From NCBI GenBank assembly GCA_963674835.2, contig CAXXKC010000001.1:558001-622000 (forward strand): DNA of 64,000 bases, given 5' to 3'. Each line of letters starts with the position of its first letter. Position 1 is the first letter of the stretch. The position numbers and the translations under genes are program-made. The notes below the pieces were generated by a model, which was not told the origin of the DNA, searched no databases, and worked only from the letters and a program-made list of their open reading frames with translations. Of the stretch, positions 15,709-23,285 are shown piece by piece. This DNA is from G963674835 sp963674835 (GTDB lineage: Bacteria > Planctomycetota > Planctomycetia > Pirellulales > Thermoguttaceae).

Positions 15709-16398
15709 ATGACGGAATTCGTGCTCGGGATCGGGTCGGCGCTTTGGCTGGGCATCCTCACTTCGATCAGCCCTTGCCCTTTGGCGACGAACATTGCGGC
15801 GATTTCGTACATCGGCCGGCGAGTGGGCAATTCGAGGCAGGTGTTTCTCAGCGGGCTGTTGTACACGTTGGGGCGGACGGTGGCGTATCTGGTGCTGGCG
15901 GTGGCTCTGGTTGCGAGCGTTCTGTCGGTGCCGGAGATGTCGCTGTTGCTGCAGAAATACATGAACCTGATGCTGGGGCCGATCCTGATCGTGGTCGGGA
16001 TGTTCTTGACGGGATTGATCGAGTTCACGCCAAGCGGCGGCGGCATGAGCGAAGGTCTGCAAAAGCGGGTGGCGGCGATGGGGGTTTGGGGCGCGTTGTT
16101 GTTGGGCATTGTCTTTGCGCTGTCGTTCTGCCCGACCTCGGCGGCGCTGTTCTTTGGGAGTCTTGTGCCGCTGTCGCTGAAGGTCAATTCGAGTATCACG
16201 CTGCCGGTGGTGTACGGCGTGGGGACGGCGCTGCCGGTGATCGTCTTCGCGGTGCTTCTGGCGCGCAGTGCGCAGTCGGTCGGAAGGGCGTACAACATTC
16301 TCGCCCGGATCGAATGGTGGGCGCGGATGTCGACGGGCGTGATCTTCGTGGTGGTTGGGGTCTACTTCTCGCTGAAGTACGTGTTTCAGGTGGTGTGA
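15709..16398 (+). CDS. arsG: ArsG-family aromatic arsenical efflux permease (CcdA-like fold)
   Basis: A 229-residue membrane protein with six helices. It has the DsbD/CcdA-type cysteine pair in ISPCPLATN (helix 1) and SFCPTSA (helix 4). This is the architecture of ArsG, which in the ArsEFG system exports trivalent aminobenzyl arsenicals. It ends the island. The cysteines may bind arsenic or pass reducing power to the adjacent CPTC proteins. GAGGAGG precedes ATG 15709. Confidence 0.85.
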   Translation: MTEFVLGIGSALWLGILTSISPCPLATNIAAISYIGRRVGNSRQVFLSGLLYTLGRTVAYLVLAVALVASVLSVPEMSLLLQKYMNLMLGPILIVVGMFLTGLIEFTPSGGGMSEGLQKRVAAMGVWGALLLGIVFALSFCPTSAALFFGSLVPLSLKVNSSITLPVVYGVGTALPVIVFAVLLARSAQSVGRAYNILARIEWWARMSTGVIFVVVGVYFSLKYVFQVV

Positions 16399-16759
16399 CA
16401 GGCTTAATAAGGACGGGGACGGAGCCCGTGGCCGGCAACCATCGCGGCGCGATCGCGGCTGGGGAGCGATCGGTGTTCTTGTACCGGGCGACGGACTGAC
16501 TGAGTCGCTGAAGCCTGGATCCCGTCAGAATGTCGCGCCAGCACTGCGGCCGGTGCGAGGCGACGAGTGGGAATCGCACCAAACGGGGGGAGACGCTTGC
16601 TGCCGCGGCTGTTTCTCTGCGATGATTGTTGGACGATGGTCGGGAGTCGATGGAGCGACGAGTGAACCGCGCGGAGGGCATCGGCGTACAGCGCAACGGC
16701 GAGCAGGGTGTGGATGTGTCCGCTTGGGGGGACGTCTCACGATCAGGGAGCGAGCGGCG
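16399..16759. other. Intergenic region before the first histidine kinase
   Basis: No gene, no clear sigma-54 site and no strong terminator are visible. The histidine kinase frame remains open over the right half of this stretch, but without a plausible start. Confidence 0.35.
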
Positions 16760-18235
16760 ATGCATATTACGCTTAAGACGAAGATCTCCGCGGCCGTGTT
16801 CGGCGTGGTGGGACTGGCGCTGCTGACCAGCGGTATCGTGTTCTTTTCGTCGCCACGGTTGGCCGGCGTGCTGCACCGCACCGTGAATGACAACCTGCCT
16901 AGCATACGGGCAGCGGAGGAGTTGGAGATCGCGGTGCTGGAGCAGCGCGGGTTGGCGTCGGCGTACATGCTGGAGGATGGGAATGCGCGCTGGCTGGTGC
17001 AGTTGCCAGCGAAGAGGCAGGCGTTTGCGAAGGGGCTCGAAGAAGCACGGGCCCTCGCCCACACAGAACGGGAACAGCAGATCCTGTCGGACCTGGAGCG
17101 CGTGTACAAGAAGTATGACAGCGCGCGAGAGAAGGCGGTGGAGCTGTTTGGGCAGGGAAGAAAGGCGGAGGCGAAGCGGCTGCTGTTGGGGGACGTGCAG
17201 CGGCACTACGATGAGGCGTATCGGCTGTGTGAGGAGTTCATCGACGCCAATATCAACTATGTAGCCAGTTCGACGACTGCGGCGGCGACGCAGGTGGCGC
17301 AGACGACCCGGCTGGTGATGTTGACGGCGATGTTGACCGTCGGCCTGGGCGTCGGCCTGCTGTGGCTGTTCTATGCGGGGGTGTTGCGGCCGTTACGGCG
17401 GATGGCGGCCGCCGCGGGACGTTTCACGGGGCAGCACGCGAGCGCGGGGGATGGCGACGAACTGGGCGCGGTGGGCGAGTCGCTGCGCCGGCTGATGTCG
17501 GACGTGACCGAGGCGAGGAGCAGTCTGGAAGAGAACCGCGCCAAGCTTTCGAGTGCCGAGAAGCTGGCGGCCGTGGGGCGTTTGGCGGCGAGCGTTGCCC
17601 ACGAGATCCGCAATCCGCTGACGGCGGTGAAGATGTGGCTCTTTTCGATCCGGAAGGCCGTGGCGGATGACGAGGATTTGAGCCACAAGGTGCAGATTGT
17701 TTCTGACGAGGTGGGCCGGTTGGAGAGTATCGTTCGCAATTTCCTGGAATTCTCCCGCCCGCCGGCATTGAAGCTGCAGCGGCATGATGTGCGGGTCGTC
17801 GTGCAGAAGACCTTGGAGCTTTGCAGTTGCCGTTTCGAGGAAAGCGAGCTGGATTTGGAGGCGGACATAGACGGTACACCTCTGTGGATTGTTGCCGACA
17901 GTGAGCAATTGAGACAGGTGTTGATCAATCTTCTGAACAATGCCGCGGACGCGACGGAGGAAGAGGGGACGATTCGTGTGACCGTGCTGGAGGAACGGGA
18001 AGCAGACGGGCGGCGCGCGGCGGTCATCCGGATTGCCGACAGCGGTTGCGGAATGCCGGCGGATGTTCAGGAGCGGATTTTCGAGCCGTTTTTCTCGACG
18101 AAGCAGCAGGGGACGGGGCTGGGTTTGAGCATCGCCGCCCAGATTATGGCGCGTCATGAGGGCCGGTTGGTGCTGGAGTCGTCGACGCCGAACGGGACGA
18201 CATTCGCCATGCGCATCCCGATGGCCGAGGAATGA
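16760..18235 (+). CDS. Membrane sensor histidine kinase, first pair
   Basis: A 491-residue kinase. Two membrane helices (about residues 10-30 and 180-205) bracket a helical periplasmic domain of about 150 residues, of the four-helix-bundle type. A HAMP-like segment follows, then HisKA with His281 in VAHEIRNPLTAVK and the ATPase boxes NLLNNAAD, ADSGCGMP, FEPFFSTK and GTGLGLSIA. The start at ATG 16760 is backed by GGGAG. It is followed after 3 bp by its NtrC-type regulator. The bundle sensor gives no ligand identity. A similar design is found in the second pair at 23286-26272. Confidence 0.92.
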   Translation: MHITLKTKISAAVFGVVGLALLTSGIVFFSSPRLAGVLHRTVNDNLPSIRAAEELEIAVLEQRGLASAYMLEDGNARWLVQLPAKRQAFAKGLEEARALAHTEREQQILSDLERVYKKYDSAREKAVELFGQGRKAEAKRLLLGDVQRHYDEAYRLCEEFIDANINYVASSTTAAATQVAQTTRLVMLTAMLTVGLGVGLLWLFYAGVLRPLRRMAAAAGRFTGQHASAGDGDELGAVGESLRRLMSDVTEARSSLEENRAKLSSAEKLAAVGRLAASVAHEIRNPLTAVKMWLFSIRKAVADDEDLSHKVQIVSDEVGRLESIVRNFLEFSRPPALKLQRHDVRVVVQKTLELCSCRFEESELDLEADIDGTPLWIVADSEQLRQVLINLLNNAADATEEEGTIRVTVLEEREADGRRAAVIRIADSGCGMPADVQERIFEPFFSTKQQGTGLGLSIAAQIMARHEGRLVLESSTPNGTTFAMRIPMAEE

Positions 18236-18238
18236 ACG

Positions 18239-19672
18239 ATGGGGCGCATCCTGGTGGTTGACGATGAGGCGAACGTGCTGGGAGCGTTCGTAGAGATTCT
18301 GGGCTCGCAAGGGCACAAAGTCGCTACGGTGACGCGCGCGGAGCAGGCCCTGGAGCGGCTGAGTACAGGGGAGTTCGAGCTGGTGGTGATGGACGTCTGT
18401 CTTCCGGGTATGAGCGGCCTGGACGCGCTGAAGAAGATTCGGGCCTCGCATCCGAAGCTGCCGGTGATCATCATGACGGGCCAGGGAACGATGGAGACGG
18501 CGATCGAGGCGACGAAGATCGGGGCTTTTGACTATCACGTGAAGCCGCTCGAGCCGGAGGCGATGTTGGAGACCATCGACCGGGCGTTGGAAGGAGCGCG
18601 GCTGGCGCGACAACCGGTGGTGCTTGGAGGAGAGCCAGGGCCGACGCATGCGGACGTGATGATCGGCAGAAGCCCGGCAATGCAGGCGGTGTACAAGGCG
18701 ATCGGCCGCGTGGCGCCGACGGAGGCGACGGTTCTGATTCGAGGCGAATCGGGGACGGGCAAGGAGCTTGTGGCAAGGGCCATCTACCAGCACAGCCGTC
18801 GGAGCGAGGGGCCGCTCTTGGTGGTAAACTGCGCGGCGATTCCGGAGACGTTGCTGGAGAGCGAACTGTTCGGGCACGAGCAAGGGGCGTTTACGGGCGC
18901 GGCAACGCGACGGATCGGCAAGTTTCAGCAGGCCGACGGGGGCACGATCTTCCTGGACGAAATCGGCGACATTCCGCGGGGCATTCAAGCGAAGATTCTG
19001 CGGGTGCTGCAGGAACGCAGCTTCGAGCGGTTGGGCAGCAACGATACGATTGCCGTGAACGTGCGCGTGCTGGCGGCTACGAACCGGCCGCTGGAGCAAG
19101 CGATTGCGGCGGGGAGTTTTCGGGAGGACCTGTATCACCGTCTGAACGTGGTCAGCATCCACTTGCCGCCACTGGGCGAGCGTCGCGAGGATATTCCTAG
19201 TTTGATCGATTACTTTCTGCGCCGGTTCGCCGCGGAGTTGGAGATGGACGTTCCGGTTATCGCCGAGGACGCGGTGGCCGCGTTGACGAATCACGAGTGG
19301 CCAGGAAATGTGCGCGAGCTGGCGCATGTAGTACAACGCGCGTTGATATTGAACTACGGCTACCCGATTCAAGCTCGCGGGCTTTCGGAGGTTTTCGATC
19401 GGGAGTCGCCGGGTGAGGCGGATGCGAGCTTGCGAGACGAGAAGGTCCTTCGGGAGGTAATCCGGCGTCACTTGCTGTCGTCGAACGGGACGAGCGTGTT
19501 CGAGGAGGTGATGGGGAAGGTGGAACGGCTGTTGTTGGCCGAGGCGCTGCGGAAAACGCACGGGAACCAGAGCCGCGCCGCCAAACTGCTGGGACTGGCC
19601 CGTCCGACGCTGCACGCCAAGCTGAATCGGCACGGCCTGCAGCGGGGCTCGGATGCCGATCTGCCGGGCTGA
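18239..19672 (+). CDS. Sigma-54-dependent NtrC-family response regulator, first pair
   Basis: A 477-residue regulator: receiver domain with Asp52 (VVMDVCLP), AAA+ domain with Walker A GESGTGKE, the sigma-54 contact loop GAFTGA and Walker B-type FLDEIGD, and a C-terminal Fis-type HTH (NQSRAAKLLGLARPTLHAK). The intact GAFTGA loop means it can activate sigma-54 promoters. A sigma-54 site lies 150 bp downstream, before a lone receiver gene. Translationally linked to its kinase. Confidence 0.95.
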   Translation: MGRILVVDDEANVLGAFVEILGSQGHKVATVTRAEQALERLSTGEFELVVMDVCLPGMSGLDALKKIRASHPKLPVIIMTGQGTMETAIEATKIGAFDYHVKPLEPEAMLETIDRALEGARLARQPVVLGGEPGPTHADVMIGRSPAMQAVYKAIGRVAPTEATVLIRGESGTGKELVARAIYQHSRRSEGPLLVVNCAAIPETLLESELFGHEQGAFTGAATRRIGKFQQADGGTIFLDEIGDIPRGIQAKILRVLQERSFERLGSNDTIAVNVRVLAATNRPLEQAIAAGSFREDLYHRLNVVSIHLPPLGERREDIPSLIDYFLRRFAAELEMDVPVIAEDAVAALTNHEWPGNVRELAHVVQRALILNYGYPIQARGLSEVFDRESPGEADASLRDEKVLREVIRRHLLSSNGTSVFEEVMGKVERLLLAEALRKTHGNQSRAAKLLGLARPTLHAKLNRHGLQRGSDADLPG

Positions 19673-19823
19673 GTGGCGGATCGTGTCGTGGCGGACGGGC
19701 TGTTCGATTTCTGACGTGGCTGTCCAGGATAAGGCCATTCGTTGAGGTTGATCGTCCTGGAGGGTCGATCGCAAGGCCTGAGATGGCAATGTCTTGCGAC
19801 TCTAGCACGCGCCAGATTCTGTT

Positions 19824-19839
19824 CGGCACAATGGTTGCA
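19824..19839 (+). promoter_or_regulatory. Sigma-54 promoter upstream of the lone receiver
   Basis: CGGCACAATGGTTGCA matches the -24/-12 elements with GG-N10-GC spacing. It lies 62 bp before ATG 19901 and just after the NtrC-type gene. Confidence 0.6.
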
Positions 19840-19900
19840 CTCCTGTATAGGGGGAAGTGGAATCGGTGATTCACTGACTGTGAAGCAGGCGTGGGTAGCG

Positions 19901-20308
19901 ATGAAGACCATTCTGCTGGCGGACGACAATCGGGGCATTCGAGAGTACTGTAAACAGGTGCTGGAGGATGAAGGGTACCGGGTGGTCCTCGCGCAGGATG
20001 GCGCGGATGCGATTCGCGCCGCCCGGAAGGTCCGGCCTGACGCGGTGATTCTGGATATTCGCATGCCGCGCATGGGTGGATTCGAGGCGAGCAAGCAGAT
20101 CAAGCAGACCGACCCGGCCGTTCCGATCATCTTGTTTACGATGAACGATGAGGACTGCCTGAGCGACACTCGAAGCTGTTGCGCGATGGCGTGCGTGGAG
20201 AAGTCGGAGGATCTTTCGGAATTGAAGCTGGCGTTGACGAGAGCCCTGACCGTGGAAGCCGACGAGCGTCCATTCTCGCTGGGGCTTCCCTCGCGGCGCA
20301 GCCGTTAA
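19901..20308 (+). CDS. Single-domain (CheY-like) response regulator
   Basis: 135 residues, one receiver domain with no output domain. The acidic pocket is DDN at residues 8-10, Asp52 is in VILDIRMP, the switch Thr is in ILFTMND and the conserved Lys is in CVEKSED. A short basic tail follows. It is driven by a sigma-54-like promoter and is followed after 52 bp by csrA. It probably relays phosphate or acts by protein contact. Start chosen at the ATG giving a canonical receiver N-terminus; the frame extends upstream across the promoter. Confidence 0.88.
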   Translation: MKTILLADDNRGIREYCKQVLEDEGYRVVLAQDGADAIRAARKVRPDAVILDIRMPRMGGFEASKQIKQTDPAVPIILFTMNDEDCLSDTRSCCAMACVEKSEDLSELKLALTRALTVEADERPFSLGLPSRRSR

Positions 20309-20360
20309 CGCCCGAGTGCTGCAGGAGGCACGCGGGCGAGCATGTCACTGGAGGACACTG

Positions 20361-20579
20361 ATGCTGGTGCTGAGTCGCAAGATTGGCGAGACGGTGGTTC
20401 TACCGTCGTGTGGCGTGGCCGTGACTGTGGTTTCGACCAGGGGCAGCCGCGTGAAATTGGGCATCGTGGCACCACCGGAGGTGCCGGTTCACCGTTTGGA
20501 GATCGTGGGTGCGGCGAAGCATGAGAGGCCCATGCCGTCGTGGCATTCGCGCCGGGGACGGAACAAATCAGGCGATTGA
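20361..20579 (+). CDS. csrA: CsrA post-transcriptional regulator
   Basis: A 72-residue protein, MLVLSRKIGETVVL at the N-terminus, then RGSRVKLGI and PPEVPVHR, the conserved RNA-binding strands of CsrA. CsrA binds GGA motifs in mRNA leaders and controls translation or decay. The C-terminal tail (15 or so basic residues) is longer than in E. coli. GGAGG lies eight bases before ATG 20361. It may be cotranscribed with the receiver gene upstream and is followed by an inverted repeat. Confidence 0.95.
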   Translation: MLVLSRKIGETVVLPSCGVAVTVVSTRGSRVKLGIVAPPEVPVHRLEIVGAAKHERPMPSWHSRRGRNKSGD

Positions 20580-20688
20580 GTGGCGTCGTCGGCCGAGCGC
20601 GATGGCTGAAGAGCAGACCGCGGCCTGCGGGGAGGACGAATCGAAGGGCGCCGGTTCCGGTGCCGGATTGAAACGAACCATGAAAGGG

Positions 20689-20726
20689 TGCGGCCGGCCG
20701 AACGAAGGTCGTCCGGACCGGCCGCA
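20689..20726. terminator. Inverted repeat between convergent csrA and foldase genes
   Basis: TGCGGCCGG and its complement CCGGCCGCA form a 9-bp GC stem with a 20-base loop, placed between two convergent genes. There is no T-tract, so it may be a weak or factor-assisted terminator. Confidence 0.4.
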
Positions 20727-20756
20727 GAGGATTCAACCCGAGCACGCAGCTTGCGG

Positions 20757-21704
20757 CTACTTGGGGATTTCGATTTTAGCCGTTTTGCGCTGTTCGTCGG
20801 CGGTCTTCTCGAACAGCCGGGCGACCAGCAGATCTTTGATGTCGCCGCGAACGTCGTCCAAAGTCTTGTCGCCTTGCTTCTTGTCGGTGACCGTGATCAG
20901 GTGCCAGCCGAACTGGGTCTGGACCGGTTGGCTGACCTCGCCTTTGGGGAGCGTGAAGGCGGTCTCGGCGAACGGTTCAACCATACGGCCGTACCGTGGG
21001 AAGAAACCGAGGTCACCGCCGCTCTTGGAACTGGGGCAGTCAGAGTATTTCTTGGCAGCCTCGCCGAAGTCGAGCCCCTTGGTAATCTCCTGGCGGATGC
21101 CTTTGATCTTGGCGAGGGCCGCTTGGCGATCGGCATCCGTGGCGTTTTCGGGGAACTTGATAAGGATGTGACTGGCGCGGACTTCGTCGCCGCCGAGATC
21201 GGCCTTGTTGGCGTTGAAGTAATCGGTCACGTCGCGATCCGTCACAGCGGAGTCGGCGTACTTCTGAAACGCGAGTTCTCCGGCGAGCCGCTGCTTGAGG
21301 GTTGCCTCGGTGAGTCCCTGACGCTTGAGGGCCTCGTCGAAGGAGAAGCCGCTGGCGCCCACGCGCTCCTTGATTTGCTTGAGGGCCTCGTCGACGGCCT
21401 TGGGATCGGCTTGGATCTTCTTGGCGGCGAGGAACTGCTCAACGAGTCGCGTGTTGATGAGCATCTGCAAGACTTGCTCGCGGAGTTGTTTTTCCTGCTG
21501 ATAGGAGAGCGTGCGGCCACGGAGTTGCCGCTGGATGGTCTGCGTTACCTCGGAATCGAGAATATTCTGGCCATTGACGACGGCGACGACTTTGTCGGTC
21601 GCGGCTGGCGGAGCTTGCTTTGGAGCAGGCTGCTGGGCCATCGAGGATATGGGCGCCATGGCTACGGCCACGACCAGCGCAAACAGGACGTTGCGGCATT
21701 GCAT
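20757..21704 (-). CDS. SurA/PrsA-like parvulin peptidyl-prolyl isomerase, periplasmic
   Basis: A 315-residue foldase. It has a signal peptide (LFALVVAVAMAPISSMAQ), a SurA N-terminal-type chaperone region starting VVAVVNGQNILDSEV, then a parvulin domain with VRASHILIKFP, GGDLGFFPRYGRM and TQFGWHLITV. It assists folding of exported proteins. Internal ATG 21704 is chosen because the signal peptide begins there; the 18 residues upstream in frame are Pro/Lys-rich. No strong ribosome site. Confidence 0.9.
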   Translation of the reverse strand: MQCRNVLFALVVAVAMAPISSMAQQPAPKQAPPAATDKVVAVVNGQNILDSEVTQTIQRQLRGRTLSYQQEKQLREQVLQMLINTRLVEQFLAAKKIQADPKAVDEALKQIKERVGASGFSFDEALKRQGLTEATLKQRLAGELAFQKYADSAVTDRDVTDYFNANKADLGGDEVRASHILIKFPENATDADRQAALAKIKGIRQEITKGLDFGEAAKKYSDCPSSKSGGDLGFFPRYGRMVEPFAETAFTLPKGEVSQPVQTQFGWHLITVTDKKQGDKTLDDVRGDIKDLLVARLFEKTADEQRKTAKIEIPK

Positions 21705-21901
21705 AACAGGGTCTTTCTTTGGGTAAGGTTTAGGGTACGATCTGGGGGCTTTTGGCAAGTGGCAGGACGGATGAGCCGGCAGTGTGGAGTGGACGAAATG
21801 GTAGGGTTGCCGACGGCCGGTTCTGCGGCTGGCGCGTGTCGCACTTATTGACGGTCGCAGAAGTAGTGAACTGATTTACAGGTCGGTTCGTATGGGTATG
21901 C

Positions 21902-22396
21902 ATGGGACGAACACTTGGAACCAAGGCGGAGCAAGAAGCTCGGCGTGTCGCAGCCGGCCGGCTTCTTCTGGCCGGCAGCAAGAGCATCGACGTGGCTTGC
22001 GCTTTGAATGTAGCGACCTCGTCGGTTGGGCGATGGAAAGCGATTGTCCAATGCCAAGGCCTCGAAGGCCTGCGGACCAAGTCGCCCACCGGGCGACCAC
22101 CCAAGTTGCCCAAGGCACGATTGAAAACGCTCACACGCATCCTTCTCAAGGGCGCCCTGGCTGCCGGATTTTCGTCCGATCTGTGGACCGGGAAACGCGT
22201 CGCTCAAGTCATTCGCCAAAGATTCAACGTCGACTACCATCCCCATCATGTGCTGAAGATCCTCCGGCAACTGACCCTAACACTGCAAAAACCGCAGCGT
22301 CGAGCACGACAACAAGACCCCGACGCACTGGAGCGTTGGCGAAACGTCGAGTGGCCGCGGATAAAAAAGGGGCGGCCCGTTGGCGTCGGCCGATAG
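21902..22396 (+). CDS. IS630 transposase OrfA (helix-turn-helix part)
   Basis: 164 residues with the N-terminal HTH domains of IS630 transposases (SIDVACALNVATSSVGRW, then RVAQVIRQRFNVDYHPHHV). It stops soon after the A AAA AAG heptamer (22363-22369), where a -1 shift leads into the catalytic frame. The start is near the left inverted repeat with little leader. Confidence 0.85.
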   Translation: MGRTLGTKAEQEARRVAAGRLLLAGSKSIDVACALNVATSSVGRWKAIVQCQGLEGLRTKSPTGRPPKLPKARLKTLTRILLKGALAAGFSSDLWTGKRVAQVIRQRFNVDYHPHHVLKILRQLTLTLQKPQRRARQQDPDALERWRNVEWPRIKKGRPVGVGR

Positions 22397-22920
22397 TGTT
22401 TTTGGACGAATCCGGCTTCCTGCTTCAGCCGACCGTCCGTCGAACCTGGGCACCATCGGGGCGGACGCCCATCTTGGTCGAATCGGCCCGGCGTGATCGA
22501 CTCTCGGCGATCGGAGCCTTTTCGATTTCGCCTCTTCGCCGACGAATGGACTTCTTTTTTCAGTTGCACGGCCGCAACATCGACACGTCGCTTCTGATCG
22601 CGTTCCTGCGTAGCCTGCACCGTCGTTTTCGGCGTCGGCTTGTGCTCGTCTGGGACAATCTCCCTGCCCATTTCAAGACGGCCAAGTATTTCGCGATCAA
22701 GCATCCGTCTTGGTTCCGCTTCGAACCCTTGCCGTCCTACTGTCCCGAGTTGAATCCGGTGGAAGGCGTGTGGAGCTACGTCAAACACGGGTGCCAAGCC
22801 AACTTCGCGCCCACCGACGCCCACCATCTCCGCCAACAAACCACCCATTCCCTGTCGTCTCTCCGCCGCAATCAGAATCTCTTGCCCCGTTTCCTCGAAC
22901 ACACAAAACTCCTGCTCTAA
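22363..22920 (+). CDS. IS630 transposase OrfB (DDE catalytic part, reached by -1 frameshift)
   Basis: From the slippery site the -1 frame reads KKGAARWRRPIVFLDESGF and onward to the stop at 22920. The DDE triad is visible: Asp in VFLDESGF, Asp in LVWDNLPAH and Glu in ELNPVEGVW. This frame has no obvious independent start at the joining point, and the fusion at AAAAAAG gives a continuous, family-like protein of about 340 residues. So programmed frameshifting is the simplest reading; a simple frameshift mutation is the alternative. Confidence 0.82.
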   Translation, partial: KKGAARWRRPIVFLDESGFLLQPTVRRTWAPSGRTPILVESARRDRLSAIGAFSISPLRRRMDFFFQLHGRNIDTSLLIAFLRSLHRRFRRRLVLVWDNLPAHFKTAKYFAIKHPSWFRFEPLPSYCPELNPVEGVWSYVKHGCQANFAPTDAHHLRQQTTHSLSSLRRNQNLLPRFLEHTKLLL

Positions 22921-22954
22921 TGGACTCACTACTTCTGCGACACTCAGTAACTGT

Positions 22955-23140
22955 AGCGTTCGTGGCGGCTTGTCTCTGCGGTTTCGAAAGCGGAACACGC
23001 TACACATACGCCGAATTCGCTCTGGGGAGAGCGATCTGCAGGCTCCGAGCTCGCCCGAGGCGATCCGGAAGCCGCCAGGGCACTCGCCAGACAGCACCGT
23101 TCCCAGAACACGTATTGACGCCAGCAGAGCCAAAGGTCAG
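22955..23140. repeat. Dispersed repeat, copy A
   Basis: A core of about 57 bp (22955-23010) matches 27828-27886 at roughly 80%, and a further TTGACGCCAGC block recurs at similar distance in both. In copy A TGTAGCG (22952-22958) and CGCTACA (22998-23004) can pair, so a structured RNA or hairpin is possible. The IS630 right end lies immediately to the left. The rest of the gap to 23285 has no gene that I can support. Confidence 0.5.
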
Positions 23141-23285
23141 GGGTTCACGCCGATCGGGTGGCAGGTGAGCGATTGACCGTGCGAGTGTCAACAAGTTTAG
23201 CTTACCCGTGGTTTGAGATTGCCGCAATCCCGGCCCACCGCGGCGGAGGGAGGCGGGGACGTAAGAGGGGCGTCGGCCGGGGAAC

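Larger units (their letters stand above)
21848..22947. mobile_element. IS630-family insertion sequence, complete
   Basis: An element of about 1.1 kb with imperfect 22-bp terminal inverted repeats (21848-21869 and 22926-22947, about 18 of 22 matching, inner 16 bases identical: GTCGCAGAAGTAGTGA). TA dinucleotides flank both ends (21846-21847, 22948-22949), the target duplication of the IS630/Tc1 group. It encodes a transposase in two overlapping frames joined by a slippery site. Both ends and the DDE residues are present, so it may still be active. Confidence 0.88.

Noticed and set aside
17393..19789. 798-codon minus-strand open frame opposite the first kinase/regulator pair
   Set aside because: Arg/His/Gln-rich shadow of two well-supported genes; no recognisable features.
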